From NCBI RefSeq assembly GCF_947172395.1, contig NC_069100.1:11870109-11934108 (forward strand): a DNA stretch of 64,000 nucleotides, in the 5' to 3' direction. Under the pieces are notes generated by a model, which was not told where the DNA came from, did no database searches, and was given only the letters and a program-made list of their open reading frames with translations. Position numbers and translations under genes: made by a program. This stretch comes from Bicyclus anynana (lineage: Eukaryota > Arthropoda > Insecta > Lepidoptera > Nymphalidae). Every line of letters starts with the position of its first letter. The stretch's first letter is position 1. Shown here one piece after another: positions 54,440 to 64,000 of the stretch.

Positions 54440-55447
54440 ATAATTTTATACAATTACCTTATTTAATTTTATCCGATAGTATTTTTAACTAACTTCCAAT
54501 AAGCAGGAGGTGTGTAAGTCCGGTCGCTCAGTTAGGGCTTAGTTAGGGCTTGGTCGGGTGCAGTCGCATTGGTAGCGTCAAGCCTGAGCCTGGGGGCTTG
54601 AGAATGCAGTTATGAAAGGATTTTTCTACTGTGAGATTTAAACTTAGAGGACGTTGTTCCGATAGGGAGACCATTCTGATAGCCTCGTTTTCTTGAAACA
54701 GAAAGAACTAATTTTTGTTTTATATATGTGAATAATTTTAATTTTTATTTAAAAAAAAAAAAAAAATTCACATAGGAAAAAAATAAAAATAGTTTAATAA
54801 AAGCGATCGTGTAGCTTCCGAACAGAGTATAACAGTTCAAATCGGTTCAGTAGTTTCAGAGCCTAATCATTGCAAACAAACAAAAATCAAATCTTTCCTC
54901 TTTATAATATAAGTAAAAATGTAAAAATAATAACTAACTTGTACCTAAAAATTAAAGCAATCGACTTGAAATGAAAATATATTTGTTAGATAAGCTGAAG
55001 CCAATAATATATTGCTGAGTCTAAAGTAGGTACAATTAATTAGGTAAATAGGTTTCGAATGACTTAATATTACGTATTTGGTATGAAATACGTGCTGTAT
55101 GCAATATCAACGCGCGTGCCTTTTCCCACGTAATCACATCAACCTGTTGCGATGTAGATAACTAAATAGTTTTATTGATGACTAAGTAAGTTACGATATA
55201 ACTACAGTGCGAATGAAGTAGTTTGCATCGAAATCAATTCATATTTTGTAGTTTAAAAAATCCATTTCCAAATGGAAATGGATATTTTAAATAATTTTTT
55301 TGATTTTTATATTTTAGATTATATTTTAAACAATGATAATTATTTTAAATATGAAATATACACATTCCTTTCAGCATTATATCTCACTAACTATTTCACT
55401 AACTTTAAAGTAGATTAGTTAACAGATAGCCTACCTACCTAGGTAGT
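54440..55447. other. Spacer right of E3
   Basis: No gene is recognised. At about 54480-54730 there is a stretch with ACTTCCAATAAGCAGGAGG. At about 54780-54915 there is a repeat end (CAAATCGGTTCAGTAGTTTC, AATCAAATCTTTCCTCTTTA) shared with 51450-51575. The rest is AT-rich, with an inverted CCATTTCCAAATGGAAATGG at about 55261. Confidence 0.5.
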
Positions 55448-56660
55448 AATAATAATAATAATAATGATAATAATAATAATTGATTTATTTGCTTTAAACA
55501 TGGGTTACACTTGTTATAAAATTAAATATACAATTAATTATTCGATCCAAACATGTCTTGCCTATAGGCGTGCAAAATATTTATGAAATGTGTCAATGGA
55601 ACAATACCTAAATAAATTACAAAACAAAAAAAACAATATAAGAGAAAATTATGTCAAATTTTTTATAAAATGTCAATTATTACAATTAGTCAAAATTTCA
55701 GTTGAAAATAGTCTTTGTAGTTATATATATATTTGCATTAATTAATTTATTAAAAATATAATTTTTGAATTCATTCAATGTCATATCTTTCACCTTTTCG
55801 GGTAAATAGTTAAAAAATTTTACCGCCATACAATAGACATTATTTTTATAAACACTCATTTTTTATAACGGCACTTCTAGTTTGTGCTTTTGCCTATTGT
55901 TAGGACGGTCAGTTTTATGAGGGAATAAATCGTTATGCTTTTTTACAAAAATACACATTTCGTACACATACAAGGCAGGAAAGGGCAAAATCTTTTTTCT
56001 TTTAAATAATGGTTGACAACTATCTAGATAGTCAAAGCCACATAAACTACGCATACACCTTTTTTGTGCTCTAAATACTTTACTTGAGTCAACTGAATTT
56101 CCCCACATAATTAATCCGTATCTCAATGTGGATGCTACGTATGCATGGTAGGCAACAGTGGCTGCTGCTTCTGAAACCGTTGCACGAAGCCTTTTTAGCA
56201 GATATGTGAATTTATCCACCTTTAAGCATACATTGTCTACGTGTGGTTTCCAGTTACAGTAGGAGTCTATTGTGACACCTAAGAAAGTCGCTGTATTCGT
56301 TTCTTGGATATTAATACCGTTAAAATTTACATTGATATTAAGGTTATTACTATTGTAGGTTCTGAAGTTTATAAATTGTGTCTTTTTAAGATTAATATTT
56401 AAATTATTGTTATTAAGCCAGTGAGTTATGTCATGAAGTACTTTAATTGACTCTAATTCAATTGTTTGTTGGTCATTTGCTTTTATAATAATTGTAGTGT
56501 CATCAGCGTATTGAATACATATATGATTTACAGAATCGGGTAAATCATTAGAATATAACAAAAATAGAAGTGGTCCAAGTATACTCCCCTGTGGTACACC
56601 GCAAGAGTTAGTCCTTAGATCCGATTTATATATTTTCTTGTGTTTACCCAAGATTCTAGT
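55448..56660 (-). mobile_element. Non-LTR retrotransposon, RT C-terminal part
   Basis: The minus-strand frame 55863-56651 (262 codons) encodes GVPQGSILGPLLF, catalytic YADD, LNINLKKTQF, FLGVTIDSYCNWKPHV and CGFDYLDSCQPLFKR, then a stop. The motif order is the same as in the B7 intron element, to which it is clearly related but not close. It is 5'-truncated. The 3' end is an (AAT)n tail, seen as TAATAATAATAATAAT at 55448. Confidence 0.83.
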
Positions 56661-57354
56661 TATTTCAACATATTGTTGAAATAACTATTGAAGTATTGAG
56701 TTTTATGTATCAAATGTCATCTGGTGCCTACCAACGATAATTTAATACTATAGATCGGTTATGTCCCTACAAAATCACCGCAAAAAGTGATCCGAATAAT
56801 AGGCTACAACACTAAGCGCACACATGCATAATTTTGTGTTTAATTCCATTATTTATTTATGTATATGTAAATAGTTTTTACACTTCCTGAACGCACAACT
56901 CGATATTATAGACGATATTTAGGTATTATTTGTTTAAATAACGTTCGTTGTTGACCACAACTAACATAGAGACGTGTCAATGATATGGGGCCCTCGGACT
57001 ACAGGCCCCTTGCGTGTAAAAGAAAAATTCAGTAATATTTAATCCACAATCTTACTTAATCTAGTGCTCCCCGGGAAAAATCATAAAAAACTGTAGGTAG
57101 TTTCAAAGGAAATAAAAACAGTTTTTTACCGGATTAAGCGTGCAGTTAAGTCGGAAACATCATAAATTAAGTCACTGTCATATTTATTTTAAGCGAGCAT
57201 TTTGAGAATTATTTAGCCGTCATTTGGGGTCCCACAGGGCCCCTCCAAGGCACGCTACGCCACTGCCCCCAGGACTATGTTTTCTAGTTAACTGACAGAA
57301 ACGTATCTCTGTTACCATGATTGTTATCTCGTAAGCTACAGTGCAATATGAAGT

Positions 57355-57680
57355 TTCTCTGCGAGATCGAATCGGAAATGAGGAGATCCGCAAAAGAACT
57401 AAAATCACTGATATAAATCAGCTAGTCGCGAAGCTGAAGTGATAATGGGCAGGGCATATAGTTCGAAGAGCCGTTGGGGTCCCAAGGTGCTGGAATGGCG
57501 ACCCCCGGATAGCGCAGTGTTAGTCGACCCCCCTCTACTCGTATATAGACTGAGGACTAGCGGGTTGCAAGGAGCCGCTAGATGCTGGCGGCTCGAGACC
57601 GTTTTGTTTGGAAGTGCCTGCAAGAGGCCTATGAACTGTGAACGTCCATCGGCTGTTAATGATAAATGATGATGAAGCTT
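57355..57680 (+). mobile_element. RTE-like LINE, 3' end
   Basis: The plus strand encodes SSKSRWGPKVLEWRPPDSAV and RTSGLQGAARCWRLETVLFG in a worn frame, ending in an ATGATGATGA tail. This is the best preserved example of the GATGAT-tailed family in the window. Confidence 0.75.
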
Positions 57681-59108
57681 CAGTAAGTATACTATATACT
57701 AGAAGTATCTATCAAAACAAACAAACTCTTCATCTTTATAATATTATTTCAAATTGGTTCAGAAGTTTAGCCGAGAACAGGTAACAGACAGACAAACTTA
57801 CTTTCGCATTTATAATATTAATAAGTAGGTATAGATAAAGTACTTTTTCACTACTCTTGCTCAAAAACACTGTCATATTACCACTCCACAGGGGGGCTAA
57901 ACAAGCATATTAGCCTCTAGGGGCTAAAGTAATTTTGTTTTTTTAATTCTTGTCTGTTACGAGTACTAGCCTACTATAAAACGGAGGAGGTTTTATTCGA
58001 AAATTGAATCATTGAAAATTCAATCATCAAAGGCTCTGATTGTTTTGAAAAATAAATAAAAAACTTTAAATTGGAAATAAATGCTTCTTTTTTTGAAAAA
58101 ATTTGAGTTCTTGTCTATGGAATGCGTTCATTTTTTTTATTTAATTTTTATTGAAGACATGGGACATTCTTTACGGTGCCATCCTTTGCCTTTTTTCTCA
58201 TGTGAAAAAAATAAAATTAAAAAGCGAGAATTTAAAAAACAAATAATACATACTTGATTTATTTCAGAAAATAATTGTAAATTTGTGACCGTAACTTTTA
58301 TATATTTCAACATTAATTGTTATTGGTGTCTTAATCTACTGAGAATGGTGATCCTAATTTGGAGATGGATGAAATTTTCAATCTGTTACCATCAAAGTCC
58401 AGACGCATTTACTTAAATACTTACCTACGAAAAATTTAATAAATGAAGGAAACAACAACAAATGGATTCACTTACGAAAGGAGTTTTTAAAAACTATTAT
58501 CTCCCACGTTTACCTCATATACTCGTTATTCATCTCCACAGTAGTCGGAAATTATGTTACCGGGTAAAAGCATCTCCCATATCCAAAATTGTAGACTTTG
58601 TACATTTAATTTTCAATTAAATAAATCATTGAATATTGAACTAAACTATTTTATTTTCTCGCAATCGTAGTGAAAAGCAGAGTGTAACACGTGGGGCTAA
58701 ACCCATTATATACTCGGTTTCTATTTAGGCGGCCCTCGACTTACGTCTCAGGCCCTAAAAATACCTCGTATATAATGGGTCTTTTTAGCACCTTGTATAA
58801 CAATCTACTATTACCTATGTGGCGGCTCACGTATTGGAATTTTAGTCAGGTACAAGTCAGGTACAGGTTTAGGTAGGTACAAAATAAGTAACAAAATACA
58901 GAATATTTTTATCAATTTTTTTTATTTAAATTTTTGTTTTTTGAGCAATAACAATTGATTTTGAATGTTGAATTACACAGTACTCAATACCACAGTGATA
59001 AGAGGATAAGTATTAGGTACTTACAATTTTAATACAAAAAATTAGTTGTTTTTTAGGTATCTTAAATAACAAAATAAAAAGCATATTATAATAGATAGCA
59101 GCATGGCT

Positions 59109-59256
59109 ATTCTCTAACGATGTTTTGTATAACTCGCAAGTGCGAGTTTCGAATTCACTGCTATCTTTCTCATTCTATAGTATAGTGTTAAATAGAGATA
59201 GATAGAGGCGAATTCGAAACTCGCACTCGCGAGTTATAAAAAATTCGTTACAGAAT
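59109..59256. mobile_element. Hairpin MITE, 148 bp
   Basis: Arms of about 48 bp face each other: AACTCGCAAGTGCGAGTTTC at the left and GAAACTCGCACTCGCGAGTT at the right, extending out to ATTCTCTAACGA and TCGTTACAGAAT. Each arm also contains its own small palindrome (CTCGCAAGTGCGAG). Confidence 0.75.
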
Positions 59257-60156
59257 ACTAGCTGGTACTAGTACAGGTAGGTAAGGTACACAAAATACCT
59301 AATATTATTTTTATTAATTGCTTTATAATGTCCCCATATTCATTTCAATATAGCTCGTGCGGGTTAACTTGACATCTGGCTCGATTGATGTCTGTACTGT
59401 GTGTGTTTGTTTGGTAGCCAGGTGTCGATAAGTGATTTTACGAAAAAAGAAGAAATAAACTAGAAGATGAAGAAAAACTTAATGCACACAAAATAGATAG
59501 CTAAGTACTAACAAAAAAATAGAAAAGGTAAAAAGCGAAAAGAAATATAGAAAAGAATAATAGACCAGGAGCTGTGAGGTATTCAGTGTGCATAATCCGA
59601 GGATTTTTAGTTCGTAGACTCCGCGTGTTTCATTCATACAAAAATATAGGTATAGTACTCGGCCTATGACTTTACCTAAGAGCAGGAAAACATTTTCGGA
59701 TGTTTAATGACGTACGGACGAGTACGTAACAAACTACGATAATAATATGGTTGCTAACAAACAACACCTTGACAACATTACAATGCGTATGAAATTTTTA
59801 ATTATTTGACATATTATTTAATGTACTGGGCAACCACGGAGCACTCGGTAACTGTTTGGTTATAATTGTGCTTGCGCAGATGATCGCCATCTTGGTTCAA
59901 GTTACTTGCCGAGGTCTGTACCACGCTCTCCTGCTTACCTTAAGAAGAGATCATTTAGAAATGAGTACGTAGCTAAGTGAACCTTCTGAAAGTGAATAAT
60001 CTTTGAAATTCTTGCCGTATTTTTTTAAATAATGTAGATCTAAGAAAACAAATTATTAAATTCTTTATTAATTATGGTCAAGAAAACTACTATGATAAAT
60101 TTTGCCTAATATAACCACTATAAGAAAAAAAATAGAAATGACTTTAAAAACACCAT

Positions 60157-60553
60157 TAGATGAGGCACTGTGAGGATGTGAATATGCGAAAATCGAGGAC
60201 AGCATTCTGTCTACAGTTTTGGATTAAGAAAAGCACACAGATTACCATTCTGCATGTTACCAGAAGTTTTGTTGGATTTGTTACCCTTCGGTGTCCAGTA
60301 TATGGACTGAACAAAATAATTTGTATGAGTTATGTAGAAAGTAATCGATAAATTCAAATGTAACTTGGCACGGTTGGAGTTCAAAGAAGGTCATAAGATC
60401 CTTCATGATCATGGGTATAACAAATGAATGAACCAACAAACCTCCTTGCAACATGCAGAATCGTAATCTTCATACTTTTCCGAGTCCAAAACTGTAAATA
60501 AAAATGGGTCCTCAATTTTCGCAAATTCACATCCTCACAGCGCCTCTACATCT
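60157..60553. mobile_element. MITE with ~50-bp inverted ends
   Basis: The left end has GCACTGTGAGGATGTGAATA, GCGAAAATCGAGGAC; the right end has the inverse (GTCCTCAATTTTCGC, ATTCACATCCTCACAGCGC). Inner blocks CAGTTTTGGA and TCCAAAACTG are also inverted. About 397 bp, no coding region. Confidence 0.7.
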
Positions 60554-61757
60554 ATTTGATTAATAATTTTTAGTTTGATTGATTAGTCTAAAAGCCAGTG
60601 ACGAAATGCTGAAAGTATAGCAATACTTTCGTTATTTTATAAAAGCTAAAAGTTTATAAGTCTATGCTCTTATTAGTACCATAGCAAGCTACTATGGTGT
60701 TTGAATAGTGGCTTTGGAGGTAACAGGTTACAAAGATCCAGACATTAAATCAACAAAGTATAAGTATTTTTTTATGATATTTTTTCTTCGGGATAATGTG
60801 AAAAATCATGTCACTTCGCTAGAGACCGTTAGAAACATTAACGGTATTTTTGAATTTGCTGTACGTTATAGTAGTACAATCATTCTAACTCTTAGACGCT
60901 GAGGGTGGCCATCGGAGGGGGTTTAGATGGTAAGTTCCACATAACCCATCTTGTCCCCCATTAAATCGGGTATTTTAGAGGGAGATTTAAAAAAGAAAAT
61001 AAAAGAAAATGAATCATGAGCTGACAAACTTTCAGCTTATATATAATAACGAAATAACGGTTCTGGCCATCCAGGCTCTTTGTATGAATTCGAAATTTTG
61101 TTTTGTTGGATTTCAACATAAGTGAAAATAAAGGCATCACTTAAAGAACGTTGATTGATTTTTTTAGTCTTTACAAGTTAGCCATTGACAATCTCACCTG
61201 ATGGTAAGTGATGATGAAATCTAAAATGAAAGCAGGCTAACTTGTTAGGAAGAGTGTTGAATTCATAGCCCTTTTGGTTTGCTACATTCGAAAGATCCGT
61301 GGTCACACAACATAAACATTGACTTTTTATTTCATTTGAATTTTGTCTAATCGAATTAGTGTTATTGCATCAATCTAGATTTAGTTATATATTTCAGAAG
61401 TTATTTTTAAATTTTTTTTCAACAAAAAAGTTATATAACTTTGTAAAACCAATTACAGTTAATCTAATTCAGTAAGTCAGTTTAACTTTGGGTATAAGTT
61501 AGTTGACAGCACAAACGCCTCTATGTGTGTAAACTAAAATAACGTCAGCACAACAGAAACAAACTGATTACTATCATGTGGCAAAGATATAAGTTTAACA
61601 ACAAACCGTTGCTTAGCAACCACTCACAGACACGTGTTTTGCTAACGCTCCTTTAGTTTCACATACAAACGCACCTGTTAAAAGTAATTACGAGTTTTTA
61701 TAACAACAAAGCCAAACTGTTTACTGAAAGTAGATGATCTACTTATTATAAATCCGT

Positions 61758-62855
61758 TTATAAAACGTAAGCGTTGTAACCGTAACCACCACAGCCGCAA
61801 CCGCAGTTGTTCACAATTGGTGCACACGGTGCAATTGGGCCGCAAGGCGCTACGTATTCATATGGGGCGTACGGCGCAACAACCTCATAGGGGCCGTAAG
61901 GAGGGATGTAATCGTATGGGCCGTACGGAGGGATGTAATCGTATGCGCCGCAGGGAGGGATGTAAGGAGCGCAGCCGCATGGACAGTCGTAGGGCAGCTT
62001 GTCAGCTAGGAGGCTGCTCACTGTCAGCAAGGATAGCGTGTCAGCAAGGGTAGCGCCTATATTGTTGGTTTGTATGACGGGTGCGGTGCGGATGCATTGT
62101 GCAACGGTTCTCTGAAAAGAATAAAATATTTTAGAGAAATGTGTTGTCACTTAATATTTTAAATAAACTAGCGGATGCCTGCACTTCGTCCGTGTGAAAT
62201 TCAGCTTTTCACAAATCCCGCGGAAACCATGTCATTTTTCGGTATAGCTTATATGTGTCTCAATAACCTGGACCTTCTCTTTCTTCCATAGTAAAATAAA
62301 AAAAGTAAAGTAAATAAATAGTTATAAGACAAAAAGACAAAATAGAAAATTAAAGTAAATAAATAGTTATAAGAACTTGAGAAAATATAATTATTTTTGA
62401 AAGTACTGGCAGACTTAAATTTTATTATAAGTAGATTTAGAGCTAGCCCATTTGTGATTTGGTCTATGGTCTTGATTTGGTCTAAATAAATTCCTTTTCA
62501 TTTAAAGAATGTCAGTCTGAAGCTGAATTATCATAGTTGATGAAAATAGGGGTGCACCCAATATACAAAATTACCCTAATGTCGATTAGACATCGAAAAG
62601 CTTATAGCTGGAATTTATATTATTTTATTTATTACATAAAAATTAAAAATATATACGTAATAAAATTAGGTAGCTACTAATGTTAATTGTGTAATTTAAT
62701 TTGTTTAAATTACTAAGATATTTTTAATGCCACAAATTGAAAAGGCCTTATTTAAAGATTTTTCAAAATTAACTTTAGGTAATAGGCTTATTTAAAAAAA
62801 AATATCATACCTGCACAGCGAAAACTCCAAGAACAAAAACAAGAATAGCTTTCAT
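61758..62855 (-). CDS. Atypical chorion-like secreted protein with Tyr/Pro repeats (E4)
   Basis: Predicted secreted protein of 132 residues, not identified. Exon 1 is 62811-62855 (MKAILVFVLGVFAVQ, 15 codons) and exon 2 is 61758-62111, phase 0, the chorion gene plan. RTVAQC at the junction places the signal cleavage before Gln-Cys, as in E1 and E3. The next part (about 30-55, NNIGATLADTLSLLTVSSLL) shows no clear class A or B central domain. Then come PCGCAPYIPPCGAYDY and four to five units of about nine residues (IPPYGPYDY, IPPYGPYEV, VAPYAPYEY, VAPCGPI), ending in NCGCGCGGYGYNAYVL. TATAAATA lies at 62904-62911. The 699-bp intron has a Helitron-like scrap at 62168-62250. It could be a highly diverged chorion protein or another eggshell component. 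Confidence 0.78.
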
Positions 62856-62911
62856 TTTGATGTTAGATTGGTGTGTTAAATGAAGTGTTAAATAAAAATC
62901 TACTATTTATA

Positions 62912-64000
62912 CCAATTGAACAGTGGAGTTACCAGTAATATTGCGTTTATCTATATTTTAGGAAATAGAACATTTTCTAGAAAATTAGTGTTTTTTGTTT
63001 CCACATACTGTTCGATAAAATATGCTATTGTTGCAATAAAGTATGTATGTAACTATTTTTAGTAAAAGAAATTAGGAAAGTTTAATTTTATACATACTAA
63101 TATATAGATGCGAAAGCGAATCTGATTGTAAATTACGTTTTTGCAGCTAAGTCTAAAAACGGCTAGAGATAAATTGGACCTTGGAAGGCTAATTTTTCTT
63201 CTAAACATATAAATAAAAGCGGATGAAAAAAGGGTTTAAGGTTTTAATTTTTCAGTGTCATTAGAATATTTTTTTATATTGTAAAACAAGATCGTCTCCG
63301 TAGCAGAATAGATATGGATTTTAGACCTATCACGCTGCTACAATGCGGTTTGGCGGGCTTAGGGCGATAATGGTTGATTTTGTAACGACCAGTACTAGAT
63401 GCTAATGATAATAACCAAAACCACGGCTTTACGTGCCCTCAGGGGCACGGGTTGTAATACTACCAACTTACCAACTCCGGGTTGTAATTCCTGGTTGGAA
63501 TAAATAAAAGTATCAAACTCCAAATTCTGGTAATGAGGATTGAAAGTCAACTGTAGAATCATTGTAATCGTAATATAATAGATATAGAAAATATCGAAAT
63601 CTAAACAAATACAATATTTAAAATAAAAATTTCATTCAAAACAACCGAATGGGGGTGGTGTAAACAACCTGACGTCATGGCACATAACGCGCATGCGTTA
63701 AGCCTGTTGTGTCGTCACACGGAATGGGTTTTCCTTGGCCGATTTCCTTGAGAAAAGAGAGGTGTTTTCATAGTTATTTTATATGTATTAGTAGCTGAAG
63801 CCCCAATATTCATCCGCATGTTATTCTGCTTAGCTCATTTTTTTTATTTACTTACAGATTTCTTGATTTTGATAAAACAAAGCCATCTTGCCCCAGGCTT
63901 GGTATAATCCGCCTATTAAAATCCGTCAAGTAGTTCCCGAGATCAGTGCGTATAGACATACAGACAAATAGGCAGGCAGAAAAGAAGCTATTTTATGTTT
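62912..64000. other. Right edge, no gene
   Basis: AT-rich sequence upstream of E4. Scraps of dispersed repeats are seen at about 63285-63375 (ACGCTGCTACAATGCGGTTTG) and about 63880-63960 (CCGTCAAGTAGTTCCCGAGA). No exon-1 plus TATA combination is recognised on the plus strand, so E4 has no visible divergent partner before the window ends. Confidence 0.5.

Larger units (their letters stand above)
56661..61757. other. Gene-free region between E3 and E4
   Basis: No host gene is recognised in about 5 kb. It contains a fragment of the 187-bp repeat unit near 56690, an RTE-like LINE end (57355-57680, plus), Helitron-like or related scraps near 57720-57830, a hairpin MITE (59109-59256), a MITE with long inverted ends (60157-60553), and a SINE-2 3' fragment (about 61160-61260, minus). 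57850-59100, 59260-60150 and 60560-61150 are AT-rich with nothing I can support. Confidence 0.55.

Overview
The window is nuclear DNA of a lepidopteran insect (moth or butterfly) and covers part of a chorion (eggshell) gene cluster. The diagnosis rests on 20 two-exon genes with the lepidopteran chorion plan. A tiny first exon carries most of the signal peptide (15 or 17 codons) and ends in a phase-0 intron. The second exon encodes the mature protein, which usually starts Gln-Cys, has glycine, alanine and cysteine rich arms, and contains the conserved class A or class B central domain. The repeat content agrees: several tRNA-derived SINE families, Helitron-like elements ending in CTAG, RTE-like LINE ends with GATGAT tails and many MITEs, all in AT-rich DNA. 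I cannot name the species. No symbols are assigned; the labels A1-A8, B1-B9 and E1-E4 are local to this report.

Layout. From 1.3 to 35 kb lie seven divergent A/B pairs, each sharing one short intergenic promoter. Pairs 1, 3 and 4 are oriented B(-)/A(+): B1/A1, B3/A3, B4/A4. Pairs 5 to 8 are oriented A(-)/B(+): A5/B5, A6/B6, A7/B7, A8/B8. A diverged class A gene without a B partner (A2) sits at 7.1-8.0 kb. A diverged class B gene without an A partner (B9) sits at 38.8-39.9 kb. From 43.6 kb the genes change character to single, AT-rich, diverged, early-type chorion genes: E1 (class B-like, minus), E2 (class A-like, plus), E3 (class B-like, plus) and E4 (minus, an atypical chorion-like gene with tyrosine/proline repeats and no recognisable central domain). 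Everything else is transposon-derived or unrecognised AT-rich sequence.

How the genes work together. By family knowledge, class A and class B proteins are made by follicle cells, secreted, assembled into lamellae through their central domains and cross-linked through cysteines in the arms. Shared promoters should co-express one A and one B gene per pair. The sequence shows TATA boxes on both sides of each shared promoter, a TGATAA(G) GATA-type site just upstream of most B TATA boxes, a TCACGT element in most pairs, and a TTCGAA palindrome about 37-42 bp from the TATA box of A1 and A5-A8.

The most informative structure is in the paralogue differences. Pairs 4-7 form one subfamily and pairs 1, 3 and 8 another, seen in both the A and the B member, with mosaics such as A4 and A7. 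This points to pair-level duplication plus gene conversion. The converted second exons are very GC-rich, while E1-E4 are not. All statements on expression timing are inference from family resemblance.
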